A stretch of DNA of 64,000 bases, taken from assembly GCF_000425845.1 (NCBI RefSeq), contig NZ_AUEF01000001.1:186001-250000 (forward strand). Reading direction: 5' to 3'. Made by a program: the position numbers and the translations under genes. This document shows, piece by piece, positions 1 through 12,092 of the stretch (positions are counted from its first letter, which is position 1; every line of letters begins with the position of its first letter). The notes beneath the pieces are model-generated. The model made no database searches. It was given only the letters and a program-made list of their open reading frames with translations, and had not been told where the DNA came from. Origin of the DNA: Jeotgalicoccus psychrophilus DSM 19085 (GTDB taxonomy: Bacteria; Bacillota; Bacilli; Staphylococcales; Salinicoccaceae).

Positions 1-35
1 ATTAATTGCAATTATAATTTTTTAATCAATTAGTG

Positions 36-2399
36 TCAAACAAATTCATAGGGTGTGACACTTTCCATGCCAATCATCGGATCGACAGTCAGGTTTTCAA
101 CCATTTCTTCGGTTAAATACTCAGGCAGTTCTGACGGTTCTTTTTCGTATACTTTGCAGTATTTCTGCAAGAACTGCTGCAGCATCGTATTCCTCGGAAT
201 ACCTTCACGTTTAATTGCCCCGTAAAATGCATTGGCATCGCCGCACAGAATTAAAGATTCTTTTGCCCGTGTAATTCCCGTATATATAATATTCTTCATC
301 AGCATATGGTAATAGCTCGACACGATAGGCATAATCACTATCGGATACTCGCTCCCCTGCGCTTTATGAATACTCGTACAGTATGCGTGCGACAGTTCTG
401 TTAAGTCACTGCGTTCATATGCAATTTTAGTATTGTCGTAGTCGACGACAAGTGTATCTTTATCAACGTCATCTTTATCTTTAAAATAAATGCCGTCGAT
501 AATGCCTGAGTCTCCGTTAAAGATATTATCTTCTGTCCGGTTAATCAGCTGAATAACTTTGTCGCCAGTCCTGTATACTTTATCTCCAAATTCAAGTTCA
601 CTTTTGTCTTCTGCTTCAGGATTTAAAATACGCTGCAGCAGCTGATTTAATGTGTTAATTCCTGCCGGGCCTCTGTAAATCGGCGCCAGCACTTGAATAT
701 CCCGCATGTCATAGCCTTTTTTAACGGCTTTTGATACTACTGTATCGACGACCTCTGCAATCTGATTCGCAGCTGCAGGAATAAACAGTCTGTCTTTAAA
801 TTTATCGCTGATATTCATCGGTACGCCTTTGTCGATATCATAAGCCAGTTTAACAATCGATGACCCTTCACCCTGACGGTATACTGTATCAAGAATTGTT
901 GTTTTGATAGTGTCTGAACCGATTAAATCTTTAAACACCGTTCCAGGGCCGACTGACGGCAGCTGAGCACTGTCACCGACAAATACGAGTTTCGTGTGCG
1001 GCATAACGTTTTGCATAAACTGATAAAACAGCCACGTATCCACCATCGACATTTCATCGACGATGATCAGTTCGGCTTCAATTTCATTATCGATTATATC
1101 GTCGACAGCCGTATCCTGGCCCCAGCCGATTAATCTGTGAATCGTACTTGCTTCAATGCCGGATGTATCTGCCATCCGTTTCGATGCTCTGCCGGTCGGC
1201 GCCACGAGTTTAATCGGGTAATTTTTCGATTCGTAAGAATCGTAGTCTTCATATTCAAAAATTTCCTGATATAAAGTAATAATCCCTTTAACAATCGTCG
1301 TCTTTCCAGTCCCTGGACCACCGGTAATAATCGATACTTTTTCAGTTAAGGCGTTTAAAATTGCAGCCCGCTGATTATCGTTGTAATCAATCGACAGTGT
1401 CTTTTCAATATCTTTTACTACATCTTTAGCAGTATCCAAATCAATTTCATCATGATTATCACGGAGAGTATGACTGAGTTTCTCAGCTGCTTTGTGTTCT
1501 GAATAATAAATATTAGGCAGCGTAACCCGGTTTTCGGTAATAATCAGCTTTTTATTCAGTGCGAGCTGCTCCACAGCGACTGCTACGTCTTCACTTCTGA
1601 AATACATATCGCCTGTATTCAGACGTTCAAGCGTTTTCTCCTCAAGCTCATCATGCATAATATACGTATGACCAATGCTCGTAATTTCATCGCTCAGCGT
1701 ATACATCACTCCGGCGACGAGACGTTCTGGATCACTTGGTGCAATACCTGCATTGATAGCAATCTGATCAGCTTTTTTAAAACCGATTCCAAAAATATCA
1801 CTAACGAGCTGATACGGGTGATTCTGCAGCACGTTTAATGTGTCTTCTTTATATGTATCGATAATTTTTGAGCGTTTTGACGGCTCAATGTTTAATTTAA
1901 TCATGATTAAATAAGCTTCATCAGCTACATTTGAACTGCGGACTGTTTCTGTAATCTGCAGTTTTTTTGTCTTTGTTAATCCTCTTACTTCATTTAGAGC
2001 ATTGTCGTCTTTAGCAATCTTACTCAATGCATCCAGCCCGAGTGCTTCGACTATTTTTTCTGCGGTCTTTGTCCCGATACCGGGGAATTTATCGCTTGAG
2101 AAATACTGGACCAGCCCGTGGCTGGTATTCGGTATTTCCTTTTTAAATTCAGTAGCACTGAACTGCTCGCCAAAGCGTGCGTGCATCGTTACTTTGCCTG
2201 TGAATTTATAGCTTTCGGTTTCCTCGATATCGTGAAAATGACCGGTGACAATCGCATCCTCTTTAAATTGAGTATTCGTTTTCGTCACGTTGACACGCAG
2301 CACGTGAAAGCGCGTATCTTCACTCATGAAGATTACACGGTCCACATCACCGATAATATAAAGTTCATCATATATAGATGTCTGTGCATCAGGTGTCAT
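36..2399 (-). CDS. recD2: RecD2-type ATP-dependent DNA helicase
   Basis: Superfamily 1B 5'-3' DNA helicase acting in recombination and repair; RecD2 is the form found without RecBC. At 787 residues it has the long N-terminal extension typical of RecD2, with helix-hairpin-helix-like stretches such as KFPGIGTKTAEKI (about 105-117) and IFGIGFKKADQIA. Walker A GGPGTGKTT lies near residue 360 and Walker B VDEMSMVD near 443. The UvrD-like C-terminal motifs are TSIHKAQGSEYP and YTGITRAKES. The start has GGAGTAG about 7 nt upstream. It lies 6 bp after the TPR gene in an apparent mnmA-TPR-recD2 operon, the order seen in Bacillales. Family identity is clear. Confidence 0.96.
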   Translation of the reverse strand: MTPDAQTSIYDELYIIGDVDRVIFMSEDTRFHVLRVNVTKTNTQFKEDAIVTGHFHDIEETESYKFTGKVTMHARFGEQFSATEFKKEIPNTSHGLVQYFSSDKFPGIGTKTAEKIVEALGLDALSKIAKDDNALNEVRGLTKTKKLQITETVRSSNVADEAYLIMIKLNIEPSKRSKIIDTYKEDTLNVLQNHPYQLVSDIFGIGFKKADQIAINAGIAPSDPERLVAGVMYTLSDEITSIGHTYIMHDELEEKTLERLNTGDMYFRSEDVAVAVEQLALNKKLIITENRVTLPNIYYSEHKAAEKLSHTLRDNHDEIDLDTAKDVVKDIEKTLSIDYNDNQRAAILNALTEKVSIITGGPGTGKTTIVKGIITLYQEIFEYEDYDSYESKNYPIKLVAPTGRASKRMADTSGIEASTIHRLIGWGQDTAVDDIIDNEIEAELIIVDEMSMVDTWLFYQFMQNVMPHTKLVFVGDSAQLPSVGPGTVFKDLIGSDTIKTTILDTVYRQGEGSSIVKLAYDIDKGVPMNISDKFKDRLFIPAAANQIAEVVDTVVSKAVKKGYDMRDIQVLAPIYRGPAGINTLNQLLQRILNPEAEDKSELEFGDKVYRTGDKVIQLINRTEDNIFNGDSGIIDGIYFKDKDDVDKDTLVVDYDNTKIAYERSDLTELSHAYCTSIHKAQGSEYPIVIMPIVSSYYHMLMKNIIYTGITRAKESLILCGDANAFYGAIKREGIPRNTMLQQFLQKYCKVYEKEPSELPEYLTEEMVENLTVDPMIGMESVTPYEFV

Positions 2400-2405
2400 A
2401 ATAAT

Positions 2406-3049
2406 CTACTCCAGCTCTTTAAATTTTTTCAATGCATGATGTGCCAGGTGATGGTCAGCCTGAATATCAATTGCGCGCTTAAAGTGCCTCTCGGCCGCTT
2501 CGATGTCGTCATCTTTCATATACGTCGCGAGACCGAGATTATATTCGGCATCTGCGTGATTTGTTTTCTCTGTGACTAATGTTAACAGCTTCTGCGCCGG
2601 TTCGTACTGTTCAAGCTGGCACAGTGTCAAGCCGTATTCGAAACTGATATCCATATCTTCCGGTTCGTTTTTATGAGCAGTATCAAAAAAAGGAATACTC
2701 ATTAAAAAATCGCCGGTATTGACGTATGAACGTGCAATCATAAAGTTTAAATCACTGTCTTCATAATGTTTATCATAGACATTTAAATAAAGCGTCAGTG
2801 CTTCTTTATAACGTTCTGCGTTAAAATACAGATTGGCAAGCGTGTAGCCTGCACTGAAACTCTCAGGCTTCAGTACAAGGGCCTGCTGGAGAAAGCGTTC
2901 CGCTTCCTCAATTTTACCGATCTGACTCAGCACCACCGCACCATTAATATAGTGTGTTTCATCTTTCGGATTCTCATCAATTGTTTTAAAAATAATTTCC
3001 AGTGCCTTTTCATGTTCCCCTGCTTCAATATGCTTCTGATAATCAAACA

Positions 3050-3050
<1 letters not shown>
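2406..3050 (-). CDS. Tetratricopeptide-repeat protein (YrrB-like)
   Basis: Soluble 214-residue protein made almost entirely of TPR units, for example HYINGAVVLSQIGKIEEAER, SAGYTLANLYFNAERYKEAL and AEYNLGLATYMKDD. It has no signal peptide or membrane segment. The ATG shares one base with the mnmA stop (TAATG), implying translational coupling. It corresponds by position and composition to YrrB of Bacillus subtilis and the TPR gene between mnmA and recD2 in staphylococci. TPR proteins are binding scaffolds; the partner cannot be read from the sequence, though the position suggests tRNA thiolation. Confidence 0.9.
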
Positions 3051-5316
<2,266 letters not shown>

Positions 5317-5442
5317 GTTATCCCTACCCATCATCTACATTTAATTCTTATAGATTTTACCACGTTCAAGCAGATATTTATACTTTTCTGTTTGGTTATA
5401 AGAGAATACTATATGATAGATAATTTAGTTGGAGGTTTCAGG

Positions 5443-6450
5443 ATGACAAAGAAAATAAATATTTCAGTACTTAATTTAGTACCTGTCCGCGAAGGCTCAA
5501 ATGCAACAGGTGCATTTGAAGATATGATAAAGCTCGCTAAACATGTAGACGGCTCAAGTTACCAGCGCTACTGGATATCTGAACACCACAATATGATATC
5601 CATCGCATCGAGTGCAACGCGCCAGCTGATTCAGCATATTCTTCAGAACACTGAACATCTCCGCGTCGGGAGCGGCGGGGTCATGCTGCCAAACCATTCA
5701 CCATATATTGTAGCTGAAGAATTCGGTACGCTGCACGCCATATTCGGCGACCGTCTGGATTTAGGTCTTGGACGTGCACCAGGAACGGATATGCTGACAG
5801 CAAATGCCATCCGCCGCAACAATCATGACGGTGTATTTTCATTTAAAGATGAAATTGAAGAGCTGCAGAGATATTTATCGAACTCAGGCACATCCCTTGT
5901 TGCCTATCCCGGCAAGAATACAAACATTCCAATTTATGTACTCGGTTCATCTACGGATTCTGCACATATCGCAGCGAGCCTCGGTCTGCCTTATGCATTC
6001 GCAGCACACTTTGCACCGGCACAGATGAAAGATGCATTTACAATTTATGAAAACAACTTTAAACCGAGCAAACAACTGTCTGAGCCGTATAAAATGGTTT
6101 CTAATAATGTGATCTTAGCGGATACTAATGTTCAGGCTGAGTATTTGGCAACAACACACTACCAGAATATACTCGGCATGTTCAGAAGTTCCCGTCAGCT
6201 GCTTCAGCCCCCGGTCGACTCAATGGACGGCATCTGGTCACCGCGTGAAGAACACACAATCAACACACAATTCCCGCTGCAGTTCTTCGGGACGAAAGAA
6301 GATGCTCTGCAGCAGCTTAAAGACTTCCAGCAAGAATTCAATGTTGATGAAATTATCGCAGCAGCATATATTTATGATGTCGATCAGTTATTGAAATCAT
6401 ATGACATATTCGAAGAAGCCGTTAAGGAATATAACGCGGAAATTGAATAA
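5443..6450 (+). CDS. LLM class flavin-dependent oxidoreductase
   Basis: Luciferase-like (bacterial luciferase TIM-barrel) FMN-dependent oxidoreductase of 335 residues, MsnO8-like subgroup. Recognisable segments are SYQRYWISEHHNM, RVGSGGVMLPNHSP, AEEFGTLHAIFGDRLDLGLGRAPGTD and PIYVLGSSTDSAHIAASLG. I choose ATG 5443 because GGAGG lies 7 nt upstream (5431-5435); the longer frame from 5392 reads through this site. It is divergent from the desulfurase gene and ends at a clear hairpin terminator. The substrate is unknown; members of this subgroup are often unassigned or act on small organosulfur or aldehyde compounds. Confidence 0.9.
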   Translation: MTKKINISVLNLVPVREGSNATGAFEDMIKLAKHVDGSSYQRYWISEHHNMISIASSATRQLIQHILQNTEHLRVGSGGVMLPNHSPYIVAEEFGTLHAIFGDRLDLGLGRAPGTDMLTANAIRRNNHDGVFSFKDEIEELQRYLSNSGTSLVAYPGKNTNIPIYVLGSSTDSAHIAASLGLPYAFAAHFAPAQMKDAFTIYENNFKPSKQLSEPYKMVSNNVILADTNVQAEYLATTHYQNILGMFRSSRQLLQPPVDSMDGIWSPREEHTINTQFPLQFFGTKEDALQQLKDFQQEFNVDEIIAAAYIYDVDQLLKSYDIFEEAVKEYNAEIE

Positions 6451-6463
6451 GGTTTAAATTTGA

Positions 6464-6504
6464 CAGCAGAGTCGTCCTTTTGAAGACGGTTCTGCTGTTT
6501 TTTT
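6464..6504 (+). terminator. Rho-independent terminator of the LLM oxidoreductase gene
   Basis: CAGCAGA (6464-6470) pairs with TCTGCTG (6491-6497), with an inner CGTC/GACG stem, and is followed by a run of seven or more T. Confidence 0.9.
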
Positions 6505-6522
6505 GCTGGTGGTTTTGTTTGG

Positions 6523-6820
6523 AGTACTACACCGGGTCGCCGTCGTACTCCAGCAACTCTTAAAGTACAACACCGGGTCGCCGTCGTACTCCAGCAACTC
6601 TTAAAGTACTACACCCGTTCGCCGTCGTACTCCAGCAACTCTTAAAGTACTACACCCGTTCACCGTCGTACTCCAGCACCTTTTAAAGTACAACACCCGT
6701 TCACCGTCGTACTCCAGCAACTTTTAAAGTACAACACCAGTTCGCCGTCGTACTCCAGCAACTCTTAAAGTACTACACCGGTTCGCCGTCGTACTCCAGC
6801 AACTCTTAAAGTACTACACC
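6523..6820. repeat. 41-bp tandem repeat array 1 (7 full copies plus 11 bp)
   Basis: Units begin at 6523, 6564, 6605, 6646, 6687, 6728 and 6769, with a partial copy from 6810. Each is exactly 41 bp. A unit can be read as GTACTCC, about eight bases, then CTTAAAGTAC (or TTTAAAGTAC), then a 17-bp part such as TACACCGGGTCGCCGTC. Changes between copies concentrate in the 17-bp part (GGGTCG, CCGTTCG, CCGTTCA, CAGTTCG) and at AGTACT/AGTACA. The array fills the gap between two convergent genes, between their facing terminators. Because 41 is not a multiple of 3, a coding function is unlikely. There are no CRISPR-like unique spacers. Its relative is at 33660-33912. Confidence 0.95.
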
Positions 6821-6835
6821 CCATATCAAACAAAA

Positions 6836-6862
6836 TAAAAAGGGCTGATTATCAGCCCTTAC
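6836..6862 (-). terminator. Terminator of the DUF2188 gene
   Basis: AGGGCTGAT and ATCAGCCCT form a near-perfect stem. Read on the minus strand it is followed by TTTTTATTTT, so it ends the transcript of the gene at 6871-7308. Confidence 0.85.
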
Positions 6863-6870
6863 AATTGAAG

Positions 6871-7308
6871 CTATTCTTTTTTACCGTCTTTTGTATACGT
6901 CACGACGTTAGAATCTTTATTCTCTGCAATCTCACGAGCGCGCTCCACAGCTTCGGTCTTATATTTATAAGTGCCGGCTGCGCGCTCTGCTTTAACGGAT
7001 TTCACTGTCCATTCACCAGCTTCGCTGTCATACGAGACGACAACGTCTTCATCCAGCAGATCCGGATTGGAACTGTCGGTATCGTGTGTATCGTTTTTCG
7101 ACGGATTGGGTTCTTCGTCAAATTCTTTCAGTTCTTTGTCAGATGCGTTTTCGTACCAGTCTTTACCTTCAGACGTTGCAATCGGAATTGCGCGGTCTTC
7201 ACTGTAGCCGCTGTCCAGAAGAGCATTCGCAATATCGATAATCTTTTTGCGCTGTAGAGCATCAAAGTTCTTCAGTGAATCGGGATAGTCCTGCATATTC
7301 CAAGCCAT
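6871..7308 (-). CDS. DUF2188 domain protein (YdaT-like)
   Basis: Hydrophilic 145-residue protein. The N-terminal half has AWNMQDYPDSLKNFDALQRK, RAIPIATSEGKDWY and similar segments, like B. subtilis YdaT and the ChaB-like 'plant-stress' small proteins. An acidic linker (about 75-95) leads to a DUF2188-type C-terminus with VKAERAAGTYKYKTEAVERAREIA and VVTYTKDGK. AAGGA lies upstream of ATG 7308. It is monocistronic with its own terminator. The biochemical role is not known; B. subtilis ydaT is linked to the general stress regulon, which I recall rather than see here. Confidence 0.8.
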   Translation of the reverse strand: MAWNMQDYPDSLKNFDALQRKKIIDIANALLDSGYSEDRAIPIATSEGKDWYENASDKELKEFDEEPNPSKNDTHDTDSSNPDLLDEDVVVSYDSEAGEWTVKSVKAERAAGTYKYKTEAVERAREIAENKDSNVVTYTKDGKKE

Positions 7309-7367
7309 GGTATCAGTCCTTTTTATAACATAGTTAACTCTTACCAGTTTTCCCTTTTAACTGTTTC

Positions 7368-8246
7368 TTAAACGCCCGACTTCGTATACACGCTTACAAT
7401 TTCATGGTGAACGTCTTCGACAGACTGCAGATTTTTAAGTACTGTATTAAGCGTATCTTCCTCAGCCAGTGTCAGTACTGTCGGTCCTGCCCCGCTGATC
7501 ACTGTAGCGAGTGCGCCTGAACCGAGCGCCGCAGCTTTAATGTCATCGAATTCTTTAATTAACGGCTGACGGTACGGCTCATGGAAGCTGTCTTTCATCA
7601 TCAGCTCGCCCATCAGTTTGTAATCTTTATTATGCAGTGCCAGAATCATCACGTTCGCAAGTGCATTTTGCGCGACTGCTTCATTTCTCGTATAAGCATT
7701 CGGCAGCACATCTCTCGCGTCTTCTGTATTAATTTCATATTCAGGGACGCTGACAATTAAGCCGAGATTATCCAGAATTAGATGATAGTAAAACAACTCG
7801 CCCTGCTGGTAATAGCCGACGAATGCGCCGCCTGTAATACACGGACCGATGTTATCAGGATGGCCTTCGATTTCACAGCCGATAAGCACTTTATCGTACT
7901 CGGATAAATTTAGTTCTAAAAAGTGGTCGGCGATTTCAATGCCCGCAACGATGGCACTGGATGACGACCCGAGGCCGTGCGATAAAGGAATCTCACTCTG
8001 CATTTCAATATGCAGCGCCGGCAGTTCCCTGCCGTATTTTTTTGCAATATTTTGTGCAGTTGTAAAGACTAAGTTTGTCTCATCTGACGGCAGCACTGAT
8101 AATGCGAAGTCTTTAAATGATACTTTAAATTCGTCTGAAATATTTGCTTCGATATACAGAAATTTATTAACAGCGACACCGATTGAGTCAAATCCGAGTC
8201 CGAGGTTTGCACTCGACGCCGGTATTTTTAACGATAAATCAGCCAT
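7368..8246 (-). CDS. thrB: Homoserine kinase
   Basis: GHMP-superfamily kinase that phosphorylates L-homoserine, the fourth step of threonine synthesis, in the cytoplasm. The glycine/serine-rich ATP loop PLSHGLGSSSSAIVAG lies near residue 90. The substrate/C-terminal motif is GSGALATVISGAGPTVLTL. The length of 292 is normal. The start is 1 bp after the thrC stop, so the genes are translated together in a hom-thrC-thrB operon. Confidence 0.97.
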   Translation of the reverse strand: MADLSLKIPASSANLGLGFDSIGVAVNKFLYIEANISDEFKVSFKDFALSVLPSDETNLVFTTAQNIAKKYGRELPALHIEMQSEIPLSHGLGSSSSAIVAGIEIADHFLELNLSEYDKVLIGCEIEGHPDNIGPCITGGAFVGYYQQGELFYYHLILDNLGLIVSVPEYEINTEDARDVLPNAYTRNEAVAQNALANVMILALHNKDYKLMGELMMKDSFHEPYRQPLIKEFDDIKAAALGSGALATVISGAGPTVLTLAEEDTLNTVLKNLQSVEDVHHEIVSVYTKSGV

Positions 8247-8247
8247 T

Positions 8248-9309
8248 TTACTGTTCTAAACTTTCAATATATTCAACGATAATTTCTTCATCCAGCGGTA
8301 ATTTCTTAGGCTGATCCAGTGCAACTTCCATCGCTGTATCCGGATCTTTCAAACCGTTGCCTGTCAATACAGTAACGACTGTCGAGCCTTTTTCAATACT
8401 CCCGTTTTCAACTGATTTAATGACACCTGCAAGTGAGGCAGCTGAACCTGGTTCACAGAATACGCCTTCTGTTGATGCGACCAGTTTATATGCAGAGAGG
8501 ATTTCTTCATCAGTCACAGAATCAATTTTACCGCCTGACTCATCGCGTGCCGCTACTGCTTTATCCCAGCTGGCCGGATTGCCGATACGAATTGCAGTGC
8601 CGACAGTTTCAGGATTTTCGATAACTTTATCTTGCACGATTGCTGCTGAGCCTTCTGCTTCAAAACCGTACATTTTCGGCAGCGATGACCCTTTTTTCTC
8701 ATTATATTCTTTAAATCCTTTCCAGTAAGCTGCAATATTTGCAGCATTGCCGACAGGAATACATAAATAGTCCGGCGCTTTTCCTAAAGCATCAACGACT
8801 TCAAATGAAGCTGTTTTCTGGCATTCGATACGGTATGGATTTAACGAGTTAACGAGTTCGATGCCTTCGTTGTCATCAGAAATTTTGCGCACAATTTTTA
8901 ATGCATCATCAAAGTTTCCTTCAATCGTTACTGTTTTCGCACCAGACATCATCGCCTGCGTTACTTTGCCGAGAGCCACTTTCCCTTCAGGCAGCACAAC
9001 GATTGAGTTTAAACCTGCGCGTGCTGCATAGGCAGAAGCTGCTGCAGAAGTATTGCCAGTGGACGCACAGATTACAGTATGTGCACCGTTCTCCTTCGCT
9101 TTAGCGACTGCGAGCACCATGCCGCGGTCTTTAAATGAACCTGTCGGATTTAAACCTTCGAACTTGGCATGCAGTTCAATACCGAGCTGCAGAGAAATCT
9201 TTTCAAGTTTAATCAATGGAGTATTTCCTTCATACAAAGTCAGTTCCGGTGTGTTTTCTGTTACAGGTAAATATTCTTTATATTCTTTTAAGACACCTTG
9301 CCACGTCAT
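8248..9309 (-). CDS. thrC: Threonine synthase
   Basis: PLP enzyme converting O-phosphohomoserine to threonine. The PLP lysine is in [11 protein letters not shown] near residue 60, and the phosphate-binding glycines of the fold-type II family are in [15 protein letters not shown]. At 353 residues it belongs to the short, bacillus-type class. It lies 2 bp after hom and 1 bp before thrB. Confidence 0.97.
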   Translation of the reverse strand: MTWQGVLKEYKEYLPVTENTPELTLYEGNTPLIKLEKISLQLGIELHAKFEGLNPTGSFKDRGMVLAVAKAKENGAHTVICASTGNTSAAASAYAARAGLNSIVVLPEGKVALGKVTQAMMSGAKTVTIEGNFDDALKIVRKISDDNEGIELVNSLNPYRIECQKTASFEVVDALGKAPDYLCIPVGNAANIAAYWKGFKEYNEKKGSSLPKMYGFEAEGSAAIVQDKVIENPETVGTAIRIGNPASWDKAVAARDESGGKIDSVTDEEILSAYKLVASTEGVFCEPGSAASLAGVIKSVENGSIEKGSTVVTVLTGNGLKDPDTAMEVALDQPKKLPLDEEIIVEYIESLEQ

Positions 9310-9311
9310 TA

Positions 9312-10520
9312 TTATTCAGCTCCATTTATTTTATACACTGCTTCAACTGCAAATGCATCTTTAATTTTTTGTAATACTGTTCCGCTCATTTTAACTGTTC
9401 TTAATGTAACTTCCTGTGTATCAATAATATCAAATTGCACATCAAGCGATGATAAAAACGCTTGAACATCATGTAAAGATTCGTTAAATCTTAAATAATA
9501 CGCGCTGTCTGGAAGTTCTTCAGACAGCAAACCATTTTCTTCAGGTACATTTTTCGCTGCCGTTTGAATCACAGCACTGTTAATCATGTCACTGACTACA
9601 GCTGAAGCAGTCTCATAGCTGCCTGCACCGGGGCCGTAGAACATTGCTTCGCCGATCATGTTGCCGTTAACGAACACAGCATTTTTTTCATAGTGCACAT
9701 TCGCCAGCTGATGTGTTGTTTCAACGAATATCGGTTCAACTGCAAGATTGTATTTGCCCTCGATATCTTCAGCGACACCGAGCAGCTTTAATGTTAAACC
9801 AGCACTTTTTGCAAGCTCAATATCTTTTATATCCACAGTGGAAATACCGTTTAATTTCACCTGATCGAGCGTAAATTTTTTATCGAATGCGAGACGTGCA
9901 AGAAGCAGTGTTTTACGTGCGGCATCAATACCTTCAACGTCAGCCGTCGGATCCGCTTCAGCATAGCCGATGGCCTGTGCATCTTTCAATGCATCATCGT
10001 AGTTCCAGCCGTCAAATGCCATCTTCGATAAAATATAGTTTGTCGTACCGTTTAAAATACCCATAACCTTTGAAATCTTATTAGCATTTAAACTGTGCTG
10101 AATCGTATGAATAATCGGAATACCCCCCGCTACTGCCGCTTCATAATATAAAGCCGTATTATTTTGTGCAGCCGACTTCTCAAGCTCATCTATATGCACA
10201 GCGAGCATATCTTTGTTCGCAGTTACTACCGTTATTCCTTTTTCTAAAAATTTATTAATAATATCTTTCGTGCTGTCAATACCGCCCATTACTTCGACAG
10301 CAAGATCAATATCTGCATTTTGAATTTCGGTAATATCATCGGTCACCCGAATCCCTGACACATCAGCAGTTCTGGTTTTCGTCGTATCCGTAACCAGAAC
10401 ATGGGTAATTTTAAAGCTCACCCCTGTCGATGAATGTATCAAATCTTCGTTTTCTCGTATTAAATTAACGACACCGCTGCCCACGGTGCCCATGCCGAGT
10501 AAAGCAATTTTCTTATCCAT
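9312..10520 (-). CDS. hom: Homoserine dehydrogenase
   Basis: NAD(P)-dependent enzyme reducing aspartate semialdehyde to homoserine. The Rossmann motif [13 protein letters not shown] is at the N-terminus. Catalytic-domain signatures include [29 protein letters not shown] and [13 protein letters not shown]. The C-terminus (from AYYLRFNES) is a short ACT-like module, so the total of 402 residues is a little below the usual 425-435. The start is ATG 10520 with GGAGG 5-9 nt upstream; a TTG at 10532 is part of that ribosome site. First gene of hom-thrC-thrB, divergent from the aspartokinase gene. Confidence 0.97.
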   Translation of the reverse strand: MDKKIALLGMGTVGSGVVNLIRENEDLIHSSTGVSFKITHVLVTDTTKTRTADVSGIRVTDDITEIQNADIDLAVEVMGGIDSTKDIINKFLEKGITVVTANKDMLAVHIDELEKSAAQNNTALYYEAAVAGGIPIIHTIQHSLNANKISKVMGILNGTTNYILSKMAFDGWNYDDALKDAQAIGYAEADPTADVEGIDAARKTLLLARLAFDKKFTLDQVKLNGISTVDIKDIELAKSAGLTLKLLGVAEDIEGKYNLAVEPIFVETTHQLANVHYEKNAVFVNGNMIGEAMFYGPGAGSYETASAVVSDMINSAVIQTAAKNVPEENGLLSEELPDSAYYLRFNESLHDVQAFLSSLDVQFDIIDTQEVTLRTVKMSGTVLQKIKDAFAVEAVYKINGAE

Positions 10521-10554
10521 AGTGACCTCCAATATTAATTAGTATAAATACTCA

Positions 10555-10582
10555 TATTAGAGCGGTTCGTAAAAAAACTCAA
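10555..10582 (-). promoter_or_regulatory. Promoter for hom-thrC-thrB
   Basis: On the minus strand TTGAGT is followed after 16-17 bp by TAATAT, a sigma-A-like pair about 35-60 nt upstream of the hom start. No T-box or riboswitch fold was recognised in this short divergent region. Confidence 0.55.
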
Positions 10583-10664
10583 GTGATTATTCAGAAAACT
10601 CTACACTTTTCTAATCTTTTCATGTAATATAATCAGCTAAACTAATAAAAAAAAGGTGTTAATT

Positions 10665-12017
10665 ATGAAAGTAGCTAAATTTGGTGGAAGTTCCCTATCT
10701 AATGCAAGTCAAATAAAGAAAGTCGCATCCATAGTTCAAAACGATAAAGATATTAAAACAATTGTTGTCAGCGCACCCGGTAAACGTCACGATGATGATG
10801 TTAAAGTGACCGACATGCTTATCGCACTGTACACAAATAAAGTTGCGGGTATTGATACCGATGACGCTTTAAAAGAAATATTAAAACGGTATAAATCAAT
10901 TAATGAAGAATTATCAATCGATCCGTCGCTGCTCGATGATTTCGAGCGTATTTTATCGGATTACTTAAATACAATTGATGATAACGCTGTACTGCTCGAT
11001 GCGCTGAAATCGCGTGGTGAAGATTTCAATGCCCGTCTGATTACTGCATACTTAAATTCGCTTGGCATCCGTGCGAAGTACGTATCGCCTGAAGAAGCTG
11101 GTATTAAAGTGACAAACACACCGGCAAATGCTCGTTTAATTCCGGCGTCATACGATGATATTAATAAATTAAAAGACTACCCGGAAGACGTCCTTATTAT
11201 CCCGGGCTTTTACGGCATCGCAGACAACGGCAATATCGTGACCTTTGCACGCGGCGGCTCCGATATTACTGGGGCAATTATTGCACGCGGCATCGGTGCG
11301 GATATTTACGAAAACTATACGGATGAGTCACACATTTACGCAGCTCACCCCGGTATTATCGATAATCCGTATAAAATCGAAGAGATTACTTACCGAGAAA
11401 TGCGTGAACTGGCATATGCCGGTTTCGGTATTTTCCACGATGAGGCCCTTGAGCCGCTGTATCAGGAAAAAATCCCGGTAATGATCCGCAATACGAATGA
11501 ACCCCATATCGAAGGCACAAAAATTGTTCCGGAGCGCACGCTTGATCCGGATATTCCAGTTATCGGTTTCAGCTGTGATGAAGGATTTACTTCAATCTCA
11601 CTGCACAAATATTTACTGAATAAAGAAATTGGTTTTACACGCCGTATCCTGCAGATTCTTGAAGACTATCAGATTTCTTATGAGCATATGCCTTCAGGTA
11701 TCGATGATATTTCTATTATCATGCGCTCGAATCAGTTTGAAAATAATAACTCACTCGATAAAATCATAGAGGAAATAAATCTGCAGCTTGAACCTGAATG
11801 GATTGAAGTTGAAGAAGATTTGAGTCTGCTCTTTATCGTCGGACTTGGTATGGCACGCCAGATTGGTATTGTCAGCCGCGTTACGGCTGCTCTCGCAGCA
11901 GAAAAAGTAAACATTCGCATGATGAATCAGGGCTCTACAGAGTACAGCATGATGTTCGCTATTAAGACTGAACATCACAAACCTTCAATCAGAGCGTTAT
12001 TCAAGGAATTTTTCTAA
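10665..12017 (+). CDS. Aspartate kinase (YclM/ThrD-type)
   Basis: First step of aspartate-family amino acid synthesis. The N-terminus KVAKFGGSSL is the kinase nucleotide motif. FARGGSDITGAIIARG and YTDESHIYAAHPGI are substrate-site segments. The C-terminal part (about 320-450) has paired ACT modules, including IVGLGMARQIGIVSRVTAALA. The length of 450 fits the class of B. subtilis YclM. I use ATG 10665; a GTG at 10656 lies inside the AAAAGGTG ribosome site. Divergence from hom-thrC-thrB suggests this isozyme is dedicated to threonine. Feedback control by threonine through the ACT modules is expected from the family, not shown. Confidence 0.94.
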   Translation: MKVAKFGGSSLSNASQIKKVASIVQNDKDIKTIVVSAPGKRHDDDVKVTDMLIALYTNKVAGIDTDDALKEILKRYKSINEELSIDPSLLDDFERILSDYLNTIDDNAVLLDALKSRGEDFNARLITAYLNSLGIRAKYVSPEEAGIKVTNTPANARLIPASYDDINKLKDYPEDVLIIPGFYGIADNGNIVTFARGGSDITGAIIARGIGADIYENYTDESHIYAAHPGIIDNPYKIEEITYREMRELAYAGFGIFHDEALEPLYQEKIPVMIRNTNEPHIEGTKIVPERTLDPDIPVIGFSCDEGFTSISLHKYLLNKEIGFTRRILQILEDYQISYEHMPSGIDDISIIMRSNQFENNNSLDKIIEEINLQLEPEWIEVEEDLSLLFIVGLGMARQIGIVSRVTAALAAEKVNIRMMNQGSTEYSMMFAIKTEHHKPSIRALFKEFF

Positions 12018-12092
12018 GGGATTATCCTTTAACTAAAATACGTGCACATCTATAATGGAAAGTAGTATTTAAATTTTAGGAGTGACCGGCAT

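Noticed and set aside
2118-2579. 153-codon plus-strand frame opposite recD2 and the TPR gene
   Set aside because: It spans two well-identified minus-strand genes and resembles no family.
6523-6820. CRISPR array
   Set aside because: Units are near-identical over all 41 bp with no unique spacers, and no cas genes are seen.
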